A DNA stretch of 64,000 nt from PALSA-505 sp036267135. Its GTDB lineage: Bacteria > Actinomycetota > Actinomycetes > Streptosporangiales > Streptosporangiaceae. The position numbers and the translations under genes were made by a program. This document shows, in pieces, positions 45,314-54,037 of the stretch. Each line of letters starts with the position of its first letter. Positions within the stretch are counted from its first letter, which is position 1. Under the pieces are notes generated by a model that made no database searches, had not been told where the DNA came from, and saw nothing but the letters and a program-made list of their open reading frames with translations. Location of the stretch: positions 25,183 to 89,182 of the forward strand of contig DATAWQ010000079.1 of NCBI GenBank assembly GCA_036267135.1, in the 5' to 3' direction.

Positions 45314-47511
45314 TTCAGTCCGGCCCGGCCCCGGAGCGTGTGACGGAACCGGGGCTGCCCGTGCTGAGGCTAGCGATCGACGGGATGAGCTGCGCGTCCT
45401 GCGCGGCCGGGATCGAGCGGGCGGCCAGGGAGCAGTCCGGGGTGGAGTCGGCCGCGGTCAGCTTCGCCGGGCGCAGCGCCACCGTGCGGTACCGGCCGGA
45501 GGCGACGGATCCGGACGCGATCGTGGCCGCGATCGAGGGACTCGGGTACCGGGCCACACCGGCCGGGGCCGGGCAGACGCCGGATCCGGCCGAGGGGTAC
45601 CGGGCCGACGAGCGCTACTGGGTGCCGCGGCTGCTGGTGGGCTGGCCGCTGGCCCTGGTCACGCTCGTGCTGGTGATGGGATTCGGCGGGGACGCGTGGG
45701 CCCGGTGGGCCGCGCTCGGGTGCGCCACGCCGGTGCAGTTCTGGATGGGCTGGCCGTTCCTGCGCACCGCGGCGGTGCGGGCCAGGGCCCGGTCGGCCAG
45801 CATGGACACGCTGGTGGCGCTGGGCACGCTGACCGGGTACGGGGCGAGCCTGCCCGCGATCGCCGGCGGCGGGCACCTCTATCTGGACAGCGCCACGCTG
45901 ATCGTCGCGTTCATCGCGCTCGGCCGCTACCTGGAGGCGAAGGCCAAGGGCCGGGCCGCCGGGGCGATCCACGCGCTGCTGGCGCTGGGCCCGCGGCAGG
46001 CACACGTGCTGCGGGACGGGACCGAGCACACCGTGCAGGTCGCGGACCTGCGGGCCGGGGACGTCGTGGTGGTGCGCCCCGGCGAGAAGATCCCGGCCGA
46101 CGGGGTGGTGGCCGGCGGGGCCTCGGCGGTGCAGGAGTCCATGCTCACCGGGGAACCGGCGCCGGTGACCAAGGGGCCGGGCGACCGGGTGACCGGCGCG
46201 ACGGTGAACGGCAGCGGGCTGCTGCGGGTGCGGCTGACCGCGGTCGGCGACGACACCGCCCTGGCCGGGATCGTCCGGCTGGTCGCCGCGGCGCAGGCGT
46301 CCACCGCGCCCGCGGCACGGCTGGCCGACCGGGTGGCCGCGGTGTTCGTGCCGTTCGCGCTGGCCGTGGGCGCCGCCACGTTCGCCGGGTGGGCGCTGGA
46401 CGGGCGGGTGGCGGCCGGGGTCGCCGCGGCGGTGGCGGTGCTGGTGGTGGCCTGCCCGTGCGCCATGGGCCTGGCAGTGCCGGCCGCGATCATGGTCGGT
46501 ACCGGGCGCGGGGCGCGGTTCGGTGTGCTGATCAAGAGCGGCGAGGCGCTGGAGCGGTTCCGGTCGGTCGGCACGGTCGTGCTGGACAAGACCGGCACGC
46601 TCACCGAGGGCCGGATGCGGGTGGCGTCGGTGGCCGGTGACCCGGACACGCTGGCCCTGGCCGCGGCGGTGGAGGCCGGGTCGGAGCATCCGGTTGGGGC
46701 GGGAATCGTGGCCGCGGCCAAGGAGCGTGGGCTGGCGGTCGATCCGGTGGACGAGTTCCGCGCGGTGGCCGGTCACGGGGTGACCGGGCTGGTGGGCGGG
46801 AGGCGGGTGGTGGCCGGGACGCCGTCGTTCCTGGCGGGGTCGGGGCTGGTGGTGGGTTCGGGCGTGCGGGCCGACGCGGCGCGCCTGGCGGGCGGGGGGC
46901 GGACCGTGGTGCTGGTCGGCTGGGGCGGCGCGGCCAGGGGGGCGGTAGCGGTGGCGGACCGGCTCAAGCCCGAGGCGGCGTCCGTGGTCGCGGAACTGCG
47001 GGAGATGGGCCTGGGCGTGGTCATGCTGACCGGCGACGGCGAGGTGACCGCGGCGGCGGTGGCGGCCCAGGCCGGGATCGGCGAGGTCATCGCCGGGGTG
47101 CCGCCCGAGGGCAAGGTGGCGGCGGTGCGGCGGCTGCAGTCCGGCGGCGGGCGGGTGGCCTTCGCCGGGGACGGGGTCAACGACGCGCCGGCGCTCGCCC
47201 AGGCCGACCTCGGACTGGCCATCGGCACCGGCAGCGACGTGGCTATCGAGGCCGCCGACGTGACGCTGGTGTCCGGGTCGCTGACCGGGATCGTCACCGC
47301 GATCCGGCTGTCGCGGCGCACCTACCGGGTCATCGCGCAGAACCTGTGGTGGGCGTTCGGGTACAACGCGGTGATGATCCCGCTGGCGGCGCTGGGCGTG
47401 CTGCCACCGGTCGCGGCCGGGGCGGCGATGGCCTTGTCCTCGGTCTCGGTGGTGGGCAACGCGCTGCGGCTGGGCCGGTTCCGGCCGGGTCAGGACGTCA
47501 GCGTCGCGTAG
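45310..47511 (+). CDS. copA: Cu(I)-translocating P1B-type ATPase
   Basis: A 733-residue copper exporter. One heavy-metal-associated domain (DGMSCASCAAGIERA) precedes eight membrane helices. The ion path shows CPCAMG in helix 6, FGYNAVMIPLA in helix 7 and MALSSVSVVGNALRL in helix 8, the Cu(I) set. ATPase motifs are TGEPAPV (actuator), DKTGTLTEG (phosphorylated Asp), GSEHPVG and GDGVNDAPAL. It pumps excess Cu(I) out of the cytoplasm. Expression is tied to CsoR through overlap. The 3' end runs 22 bases into the convergent sortase gene. Confidence 0.95.
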   Translation: MIQSGPAPERVTEPGLPVLRLAIDGMSCASCAAGIERAAREQSGVESAAVSFAGRSATVRYRPEATDPDAIVAAIEGLGYRATPAGAGQTPDPAEGYRADERYWVPRLLVGWPLALVTLVLVMGFGGDAWARWAALGCATPVQFWMGWPFLRTAAVRARARSASMDTLVALGTLTGYGASLPAIAGGGHLYLDSATLIVAFIALGRYLEAKAKGRAAGAIHALLALGPRQAHVLRDGTEHTVQVADLRAGDVVVVRPGEKIPADGVVAGGASAVQESMLTGEPAPVTKGPGDRVTGATVNGSGLLRVRLTAVGDDTALAGIVRLVAAAQASTAPAARLADRVAAVFVPFALAVGAATFAGWALDGRVAAGVAAAVAVLVVACPCAMGLAVPAAIMVGTGRGARFGVLIKSGEALERFRSVGTVVLDKTGTLTEGRMRVASVAGDPDTLALAAAVEAGSEHPVGAGIVAAAKERGLAVDPVDEFRAVAGHGVTGLVGGRRVVAGTPSFLAGSGLVVGSGVRADAARLAGGGRTVVLVGWGGAARGAVAVADRLKPEAASVVAELREMGLGVVMLTGDGEVTAAAVAAQAGIGEVIAGVPPEGKVAAVRRLQSGGGRVAFAGDGVNDAPALAQADLGLAIGTGSDVAIEAADVTLVSGSLTGIVTAIRLSRRTYRVIAQNLWWAFGYNAVMIPLAALGVLPPVAAGAAMALSSVSVVGNALRLGRFRPGQDVSVA

Positions 47512-48176
47512 ACGATCACGTTGTTCAGGTAGTGGCGGGTCTGGGGGTCGAACGTGCCGCCGCAGGTGATCAGGCGGAGCTGCGGGGTCGGGGTCGCCCC
47601 GTACACCCGCAGCGTGGGGAAGTCGATCTTGGGGTACTCGCGGACTGAGTTGACGCTGAAGACGGCCAGGCGGTCGTCCTTCTCCTTGACGTAGACCTTG
47701 TCGTGGGGCCGCAGGGAACTGAGGTGGTAGAAGATGCCGGGGCCGGAGACGGAGTCGATGTGCCCGGCGATGATCGACGAACCGATGGCGCCAGGGGCCG
47801 GGCTGCCGGTGTACCAGCCGGCCACCGTCGTGGTGGACGGCACCTGGAGCGCGCCCGACCTGGTGAGGCCCAGGTGGATGATGTGGGCGCGCACCCCGAT
47901 CACCGGGATCGTGATCGACACCGGCGGGGAGACCTGGTCGGAGGTCTCCGGCGGTGGAGTCTGCGGGTGCCCCACCGGGGGGAGCACCGGTTTGACCGGG
48001 GCCACCTTCGGCGGGGTGTAACCGCTGTGCCCGGCCATCTGCGCGCCGGTCACGCCACAGCCCAGCAGGACCAGGCCGATCGCCACCGCGACCACCGCGG
48101 GCCGGTGGGCCAGGGCCGCGGCGACCTTCAGCGGGCTGAGCGACTTCTTGCGGTGCCCGCGACCCTCCGCGGGCAC
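47490..48176 (-). CDS. Class F sortase
   Basis: A 228-residue membrane-anchored transpeptidase. One N-terminal helix (PAVVAVAIGLVLLGCGV), a proline-rich linker, then the sortase barrel: VSITIPVIGVRAHIIHLGL, SIIAGHIDSVSGPGIFYHL (His) and LRLITCGGTFDPQTRHYLNN (Cys with Arg nearby). It attaches surface proteins to the cell wall or processes them. The GTG at 48176 has no SD, while the frame stays open for about 90 further bases with an alanine/proline/aspartate stretch but no standard start. It follows a DUF4397 membrane-anchored protein gene on the same strand, a common pairing. Confidence 0.9.
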   Translation of the reverse strand: MPAEGRGHRKKSLSPLKVAAALAHRPAVVAVAIGLVLLGCGVTGAQMAGHSGYTPPKVAPVKPVLPPVGHPQTPPPETSDQVSPPVSITIPVIGVRAHIIHLGLTRSGALQVPSTTTVAGWYTGSPAPGAIGSSIIAGHIDSVSGPGIFYHLSSLRPHDKVYVKEKDDRLAVFSVNSVREYPKIDFPTLRVYGATPTPQLRLITCGGTFDPQTRHYLNNVIVYATLTS

Positions 48177-48273
48177 CGCCGCCGGATCGGCCGGCGCCGC
48201 CGGATCCGGCGGCGCGGCCGGACCCAGATGCGCGGCTGAATCGGGCGGCGCCTGCTCGTCGATCAGGGCCGGC

Positions 48274-49155
48274 TCACTTCGCGTGCGACCCCTGCACCCG
48301 CGGCCGCCTGGTCTGGCGCAACCGCAGCGCCCCGCCGATCACGGCCAGCCCGCCCAGGGCCAGCGCGAGCAGCCACGGCAGCGGCGAGGACCCGGGCTTG
48401 GCCGCCATGCCGCCGAAGCCGGTGTTCGCGCCGCCGCTGGGCATCAGGTTGCTGCCCGCGGCGTCGGTCAGGTTGTCGATGGACAGGTGACCCGGGTCGT
48501 CGAGCACCACGATGGTGTGCGTGGTGTTGGCGGACAGCGAGATCGTGCTGGACGCCTTCTGCGACGAACCGGCCACGTGCACGGTCCAACTGCCGGGTGA
48601 CACCGTCTGGTAGGAGGTCACGCTGCCGAACGAGAGGTTCTTGGCCAGCGTCTGGCTGCCGGCCGTCACGGTGACCTTGGTCTGCTTCAGCGAGGCCTGG
48701 ATGACGCGGACCATCGACTTGCCGGACGGAGTGGTCAGCACGTCGTCCATCACCTGCAGCCGCAGCCCGGCCGCCGGCCCCATGCCGGCCACCGTGTACG
48801 CGTGCCCGGCCTGCACGTCGACGCTGGTGGACAGCACCGGCGGCGAACTCGGGGACTTGCCGGCCCCACGCATGGCCACGGTGTAGTCGCCCGCCGCGAC
48901 CGTCTCGTACGGCGAGACCGTGCCGTAGCTGACGTGATGGAGCACGATCATGGCCTTGGAATTACCGATCGCGTACAGATAGACGTCGACCGCTGGCGCG
49001 TTCGGGGACAGGTGCGCGAGGCGGATCCAGCCGTCCTGCGTCTTGATGGTCGACGCCAGCGCGGTGGAGGTCCCCGCCACCGGCATGGCCAGGGCGGCCG
49101 TCATTCCCAGGGCTGTCGCACACGCGGCCAGCGAGCGGCCGAGTCGGTGAGTCAT
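48274..49155 (-). CDS. DUF4397-domain surface protein with C-terminal anchor
   Basis: A 293-residue exported protein. Signal peptide ~1-34 (ending STALA). Two DUF4397 repeats follow: GWIRLAHLSPNAPAVDVYLY with VSYGTVSPYETVAAGDYTV, and SMVRVIQASLKQTKVTV with LSFGSVTSYQTVSPGSWTV. A final helix LPWLLALALGGLAVIGGAL and basic RLRQTRRP form a membrane anchor of cell-wall sorting type, but I see no LPxTG; the closest stretch is GANTGFGG. It is likely a substrate or partner of the adjacent class F sortase. Confidence 0.82.
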   Translation of the reverse strand: MTHRLGRSLAACATALGMTAALAMPVAGTSTALASTIKTQDGWIRLAHLSPNAPAVDVYLYAIGNSKAMIVLHHVSYGTVSPYETVAAGDYTVAMRGAGKSPSSPPVLSTSVDVQAGHAYTVAGMGPAAGLRLQVMDDVLTTPSGKSMVRVIQASLKQTKVTVTAGSQTLAKNLSFGSVTSYQTVSPGSWTVHVAGSSQKASSTISLSANTTHTIVVLDDPGHLSIDNLTDAAGSNLMPSGGANTGFGGMAAKPGSSPLPWLLALALGGLAVIGGALRLRQTRRPRVQGSHAK

Positions 49156-49230
49156 CGCTCCTCATCTCTTCGCCGCACAGCGGTCAAAGCCGGCGGCGGT
49201 GGATCAGTATTTTTCGGTGAATTCCGGGGT

Positions 49231-50898
49231 TCACCCTGCGGCGGGAATCTTGACTACGGAGCGCGACGAGCCAAGGAGTCCCAGCGGATACGGTGCGGCA
49301 AACCGGACACTTAGTTCCTTTTGTCCGGTTGGCAGCCGCACGATCTGCATGGACGCAGGCAGATATGGGGGTTGTTGTGCTATCAGGAAGGAGCGTAGCG
49401 ATTCGAGGGCACTTGCGGCAGTAGAACCGCTGGTCCGGCTGGCCAGAATTGCGGAGCGTAGCGGAACTTGCGCGGATTCGCCCGTGGTTGCGCCACCGAA
49501 CGACACGATCGCGAAACTATGCGACTCGCCCAGCGTGCCGATCACCGAGATGAGCCGCGAGTCCACCTGGCCGAGTTCGAGTTCGCGCTTGGCCGCCGCC
49601 GAGGCCACGAGGTTCGAGTTACGCAGCAGCGTGCGGCCGAAGGACTTCCTGGCCGCGAAGTCGGAACTGAGCTGCGCCAGGTAGGCGGGCGCCCCGTCCG
49701 GCGCCACCGCCCGCACCTGGACCTCGGCGCTGCCGGTGCCGAAGCTGGCCAGCACCACCGGCGCGTACACCGAGGTCAGCCGGGTGCCGAACTGGCTGCG
49801 CAGCACGTTGGTGGCGACGATCAGGTTCGAGTCCAGCGGGTCGGGCGCGCTGGGGCCAAGCTGGTCCAGGTTGCTGCCGGGGAACCCGTGCGACTGCAGC
49901 GCCGAGCACATCACCGGGTCGCAGGACACGATCGCGTTCTTGCTGACCTGGCCGGCGACCCAGCCCGCCGCCTGGGTCCTGGCCGCCTGCGCGGTCAGCA
50001 CCGGGTTGGACGTGGCACTTGAGCGAGGCGCCGGGGTCTTGGTGTTGCCGCGGGCCAAGACCACGCCGGCCACGGCCGCCAAGGCCACCACCAGACCCAG
50101 GGCGACCAGCCGGAACCACCCCCACCGCGGGACCAGTTCGCTTCCCCGCTGCCCCTGGGGCGCAGACCCGGCCGGGGGCTGGCCGGTGCGGGTGGGGGGC
50201 GGGGTGGCGCGGGAGCGGCGGGTGTGACGCTTGACCCACAGCGAGATAGTGGTGGCCAGGAGTGTGACCAGGGACGGCTCGGCCTGCGGCCTGGACGGCT
50301 TGCGCTTGTCCTCGGCCGGGCGCCACTGGCCTGGCATCAGCTCGTGCTCGCGGTAGCTGATCGGGCCGGTGTCCTGGAGCGCCGGGGCGGGCTGGGCCGC
50401 CGAGGTGGGCTGGGCCGCAGGGGCGCGATCGGCGGGCGGCGCTGGCCGGTCCGGTGCGGCGTTCTTGGCTGGTGGAGCCGGTGCGGCCGGCGCGGCTGAC
50501 GGGGTCGGAGCGGCTAGTGGAGTCGGCGCGGCTAGCGGGGTCGATGGCTCTGCTGGCGCGGCACTGACGGGCTGGGCGGCCTGAGTGGGCTGGGCGGGCT
50601 TGACCCGGATCGCGGGCATGGGTGCGGTCCTGGTCTCGTCGGGATCCGGGGCTGGCGCCGGTGGCCGGGCCGGCCCAGCGGGCCTGACCCTGAAGGCGGG
50701 CTGGGGCGTGACCTTGACGTCGTCACGCTCGCTCTGGGCCGGCCGCGCGCCGGTCCGATGAGTCACCGCCGACGGCTTACCGCTCGGCTGGTCGCCTCCG
50801 TTGGCACCGTGAGCGGCCGCGCCCGGCCGAGCCGACGGCGCCTGACTGGCACCCGGCTCCGGCCGCAGCAACGGCACGCTTCTAATCCCCTTGTCCAT
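49231..50898 (-). CDS. Single-pass membrane protein with proline-rich cytoplasmic region
   Basis: A 555-residue protein. Residues ~1-255 are low-complexity alanine/proline (PLAAPTPLAAPTPSAAP) with short repeated RVKPAQP/FRVRPAGP motifs. One transmembrane segment (LVALGLVVALAAVAGVVLARG) divides it from an outer domain of ~270 residues (WVAGQVSKNAIVSCDPVMCS, SNLIVATNVLRSQFGTRL, FAARKSFGRTLLRNSNLVAS) with two cysteines. I do not recognise a catalytic fold. Start 50898 is chosen because GGAAGGGAC precedes it; an ATG at 50970 has none. Such two-part proteins occur in actinomycete secretion and cell-wall systems; the neighbour is the sortase/DUF4397 pair. Confidence 0.75.
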   Translation of the reverse strand: MDKGIRSVPLLRPEPGASQAPSARPGAAAHGANGGDQPSGKPSAVTHRTGARPAQSERDDVKVTPQPAFRVRPAGPARPPAPAPDPDETRTAPMPAIRVKPAQPTQAAQPVSAAPAEPSTPLAAPTPLAAPTPSAAPAAPAPPAKNAAPDRPAPPADRAPAAQPTSAAQPAPALQDTGPISYREHELMPGQWRPAEDKRKPSRPQAEPSLVTLLATTISLWVKRHTRRSRATPPPTRTGQPPAGSAPQGQRGSELVPRWGWFRLVALGLVVALAAVAGVVLARGNTKTPAPRSSATSNPVLTAQAARTQAAGWVAGQVSKNAIVSCDPVMCSALQSHGFPGSNLDQLGPSAPDPLDSNLIVATNVLRSQFGTRLTSVYAPVVLASFGTGSAEVQVRAVAPDGAPAYLAQLSSDFAARKSFGRTLLRNSNLVASAAAKRELELGQVDSRLISVIGTLGESHSFAIVSFGGATTGESAQVPLRSAILASRTSGSTAASALESLRSFLIAQQPPYLPASMQIVRLPTGQKELSVRFAAPYPLGLLGSSRSVVKIPAAG

Positions 50899-51222
50899 GT
50901 CCCTTCCCCCAAAGGTCAAGCATGCCGCGAATGCCCCAACCCGAGAACAAGTCGAACACGCTGGTAACACTTTTTTCTACCAAAACTATGAATTTTCGTA
51001 ACCAGCTGTGTCGACCGGGGCGCATGATGCCAAACGCGTAACCGGAACGCCCCGCGCCGTCACCACAACTCCCGCGCGTGATGATCCGGATGCGCCGGCA
51101 TACTCGGTTGCCCGGGATGCGATGGATCCATGAGACTGGTTCCGGTTTGACTCAGGCGCCACAGCCGCCCCCGGTGTGCCCGGCCGGCCGGTTCCCGCAG
51201 CCCTCAGAGGAGGACGAAAGCC
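50899..51222. other. Divergent intergenic region
   Basis: These 324 bases lie between the membrane-protein gene and the rightward S53 protease gene. The only clear sites are GAGGAGGA at 51207-51214, the SD for the protease, and an AT-rich patch at 50970-51000 that may hold the leftward promoter. I see no further gene, repeat or palindrome. Confidence 0.4.
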
Positions 51223-52863
51223 GTGAGCGGAAAGCGCAGAAGGCTGCCCTTGCTGGTCAGTGCTCTGGCTCTCTTGGTTATCGCACCCGCCAGCGCCGCA
51301 ATTCCGGCCGGCGCCATCACCTCGGCCTCGGCCGGATTTTCCACCGGCGTTCCGGCCTCCGCGTCGAAACTGCACCAGATCAAGGTGCTGGACGCGGTGC
51401 TGAAGAACATGCACGAGCACTACGCGAAGTACCGCAACATCACGCCGGGACCGATGGACGTCTTCGACTACCAGATCGGCAACCTGTGGAAGCAGGGCAT
51501 CGACGGCGCCGGGACCACGGTGGCGGTGATCGAGGGCTGGGACGACCCGGGCATCGCCAAGGTCGTGGCCGGGTACGACAAGACGTTCGGCCTGCCGAAC
51601 CCGCAGATTCAGACGATCTTCCCGGCCGGGCCGCTGCCGTCGAAGTGCCCGCCCGGCATGCAAAAGCTGCACAGCTACGGGTCGTGCGCGGCCTGGCGCG
51701 GCGAACTCGAACTCGACGTCGTCTCGGTCCACCTGATCGCCCCGTACGCCAAGATCGTCATCTCGGCCACGCCGGCCGACACCCAGATCACCGACGACGC
51801 GGCCAGCCAGGTGGCGCCGCCGGAGATGATGGAGGCGCTGGAGTACATCAGCGCCCACCACCTGGCCAACGCCATCTCGATCAGCGACGGCACCGGCGAG
51901 AGCACCTACGAACACGGCGCCGAGGAGGTCACCGCGCAGGACCCGGGTGAGCTGGCGGCGGCCGCGGCCGGCATCCCGGTCATGATCGCCAGCGGCGACT
52001 GCGGTGTCGTGCAGAACCTGGCGGTGGCCAGCGGCCAGTGCGAGGACGTGTCGGCGACTCCGGACACGGCCACCTGGGACGACTCCCCGTGGGTGACGGC
52101 CGTCGGCGGCAGCGTGCCGAACCTGAACCGCACCGGTGGCAAGGCCGGTCCCGACCCGCTCTGGCCCGGCTCGGGCGCCGGGTTCTCGGCGATCTTCCCA
52201 CGCCCGGCCTACCAGAACGGGGTGGCCCCGATCACCGGCAGCCAGCAGCGCTCGGTGCCGGACATCACCATGGACTCCCAAGACGGCACGTCGGAGGCGG
52301 CCCCGCTGTTCGCCGGCGTGATGGCCCTGGCCACCCAGCTCAACGGCGGGGCGAACGTCGGCCCGGTCAACCCCGCCCTCTACGGCATCCTGGGCCCGTC
52401 CGGCGCGCAGGACGGCGTGGCCGACGTGGTCAAGGGCAACGACTCCACGCCCAAGGTGCCCGGGTTCACCGCGGCCAACGGCTTCGACGTCGCGTCGGGC
52501 TGGGGGACGGTCAACGCCAGCCAGTTCGTGCCGAGCCTGGTGGCGGCCACCAAGGCCGAGCGCGGCGAATTCCGGGCCAGGCACGAAGCGCAGGCCCAGC
52601 TCGGCCAGATCGAGCACGGCATCCAGCTCACCGGCCACGGCACCGTGGGCGGCTCGATCTACCTGCTCGACCAGGGCTTCCTGCCCGGCCACCCGGTCGT
52701 GCTGTCCATCGACAACCACCAGGTCGCCACGCTGACCGCCAGCACCTCGGGGTACGTCACGTACATGATCAACCCGGCCAAGCTGAAACTGGCCGCGGGA
52801 AGTCACACCGTGGAGCTGCAAAGCATGCTGGTCACCGCGACCGCCACGTTCAGTACGGGCTGA
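51223..52863 (+). CDS. Secreted S53 (sedolisin-like) protease lacking most of the prodomain
   Basis: A 546-residue exported serine-carboxyl peptidase. After a signal peptide (~1-30) only about 50 residues precede the catalytic domain, whereas sedolisins and kumamolisins usually carry a prodomain of 150-200. The catalytic set is present: RGELELDVVSVHL (Glu and Asp four apart), ASGDCGVV (oxyanion Asp) and DGTSEAAPLFAGVMA (Ser). The last ~95 residues (GSIYLLDQGFLPGHPVVLSI) form an extra beta domain, perhaps for surface binding. GAGGAGGA eight bases upstream supports the GTG start. The pH optimum in this family is acidic. A second S53 protein lies 3 kb downstream. Confidence 0.88.
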   Translation: MSGKRRRLPLLVSALALLVIAPASAAIPAGAITSASAGFSTGVPASASKLHQIKVLDAVLKNMHEHYAKYRNITPGPMDVFDYQIGNLWKQGIDGAGTTVAVIEGWDDPGIAKVVAGYDKTFGLPNPQIQTIFPAGPLPSKCPPGMQKLHSYGSCAAWRGELELDVVSVHLIAPYAKIVISATPADTQITDDAASQVAPPEMMEALEYISAHHLANAISISDGTGESTYEHGAEEVTAQDPGELAAAAAGIPVMIASGDCGVVQNLAVASGQCEDVSATPDTATWDDSPWVTAVGGSVPNLNRTGGKAGPDPLWPGSGAGFSAIFPRPAYQNGVAPITGSQQRSVPDITMDSQDGTSEAAPLFAGVMALATQLNGGANVGPVNPALYGILGPSGAQDGVADVVKGNDSTPKVPGFTAANGFDVASGWGTVNASQFVPSLVAATKAERGEFRARHEAQAQLGQIEHGIQLTGHGTVGGSIYLLDQGFLPGHPVVLSIDNHQVATLTASTSGYVTYMINPAKLKLAAGSHTVELQSMLVTATATFSTG

Positions 52864-52870
52864 TTTCATA

Positions 52871-52886
52871 ATGAACGGTGGCCACC
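52871..52886 (+). repeat. TGAACGG-family repeat copy (type II)
   Basis: ATGAACGGTGGCCACC, eight bases after the protease stop, in the gap before the convergent desulfhydrase-like gene end. Confidence 0.75.
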
Positions 52887-52917
52887 GGCACCCTTCGCAC
52901 CGCCACCGTCGCCGCAC

Positions 52918-53829
52918 TCAGGCCCGCACGCGCCCCGGGGCCGGCCCTCCGCCGGTCTCGGGGCCGGTGATCACGGCCACGATCCTGGTGCCGGGCGCGA
53001 ACGACCCGCGTTCGGCCAGGGCGTAGATCCCGGCCATCATCTTCGCCACGTACACCCAGTCAAGCCGCAGCCCGTGCCGCTCGTCGAAGGCCGCGATGAA
53101 CGCGGCCAGCTCGGGCGTGGACCGGGCGTACCCACCGAAGGGAAAGCCGCACTCGACCCGCCAGTTCTCCGCAACCCGGCCGGTCGCCCCGAGCTGCAGC
53201 CGCTCGACCTCGCCGGCCAGGAACTCCCCGCCGCGCAGCGCCGAGAAGCCGATCGCCCGCTGTCCGGGCGCCAGCCCGGCGGCGATACCGGCCAGCGTCC
53301 CACCGGTGCCGCACGGGCAGCAGATCACGTCGAAGCCCGTCCCGATCTCGGCCGCCAGTTCCGCGCAGCCGCGCACCGCCAGCGCGTTGCTGCCGCCCTC
53401 GGGCAGCAGGTAGAAGTCGCCGAACTCGCGCCGCAGCCCGGCGATCATCTCCGGCCTTGCGTGGTCGCGGTAGGCCGCCCGGTCCAGATACAGCAGGCGC
53501 ATGCCCTGGCCGGTCGCGTACCGCAGCGACCAGTTCAGCGGCTCGTGTGGCTCGCCGCGGATCACCCCGATGGTGTCCAGGCCGACGTGGCGGCCGGCCG
53601 CGGCCGTGGCCCTGACGTGGTTGGAGTACGCCCCGCCGAAGGTCAGCAGGCAACGGTGGCCCTCAGCCACCGCCTCGCGCAGGTTGTACTTCAGCTTTCG
53701 CCACTTGTTGCCCGGCAGATCGGGGTGGATCAGATCGTCGCGCTTCAGCCAGAGCCGCACCCCGGCCCGCTCGAGCCGCTCATCGTCCACCGCCTCCACC
53801 GGCGACGGCACCCGCACCTCAACCCCCAC
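52918..53829 (-). CDS. D-cysteine desulfhydrase / ACC deaminase-like PLP enzyme
   Basis: A 303-residue fold-type II PLP enzyme. WLKRDDLIHPDLPGNKWRKL contains the PLP lysine (GNKWRK), then TFGGAYSNHVRATAAAG, PEGGSNALAVRGCAEL and CPCGTGGTLAGIAAGL (phosphate loop). This pattern covers D-cysteine desulfhydrase and 1-aminocyclopropane-1-carboxylate deaminase; sequence alone does not separate them, but DcyD-like sulfur release from D-cysteine is plausible. The GTG at 53829 is preferred: GGGGAGG lies nine bases upstream, while a longer frame to 53916 is coded by the dispersed hairpin element. Confidence 0.82.
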   Translation of the reverse strand: MGVEVRVPSPVEAVDDERLERAGVRLWLKRDDLIHPDLPGNKWRKLKYNLREAVAEGHRCLLTFGGAYSNHVRATAAAGRHVGLDTIGVIRGEPHEPLNWSLRYATGQGMRLLYLDRAAYRDHARPEMIAGLRREFGDFYLLPEGGSNALAVRGCAELAAEIGTGFDVICCPCGTGGTLAGIAAGLAPGQRAIGFSALRGGEFLAGEVERLQLGATGRVAENWRVECGFPFGGYARSTPELAAFIAAFDERHGLRLDWVYVAKMMAGIYALAERGSFAPGTRIVAVITGPETGGGPAPGRVRA

Positions 53830-53883
53830 CCCCACATCCTCCCCCCGCGCGACCGCCCCTCCCCTACCTCCACCATCGGCCCC

Positions 53884-54005
53884 GATGAAGAGATGTACGT
53901 GCTCGGGCACATACAAGTCTTCACGATCATGGGGCGCTGGGCACTGGCGGGCGGGACGCGGGCGCGGGGGTGGGTGGGGGGTGTGCTTGGGTTGGGTGGA
54001 GGGAT
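53884..54005 (+). repeat. Dispersed hairpin plus G-tract element, copy B
   Basis: A stem-loop at 53887-53922 (TGAAGA/TCTTCA outer arm, GTGC-TCGG-GCAC apex) is followed by GTCTTCACGATCATG and a G-tract region (53950-54005). Its 48-base core matches copy A on the other strand near 21063-21110 at 37 positions. It lies between divergent desulfhydrase-like and hmgA genes. Confidence 0.7.
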
Positions 54006-54037
54006 GAGTCTGGGCGCAGCCTGAAGGAGGCCGGGTA

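Noticed and set aside
53830..53916. Longer start for the desulfhydrase-like gene (MYVPEHVHLF)
   Set aside because: These residues are encoded by the dispersed hairpin element and do not resemble the enzyme family; a better-placed SD supports 53829.
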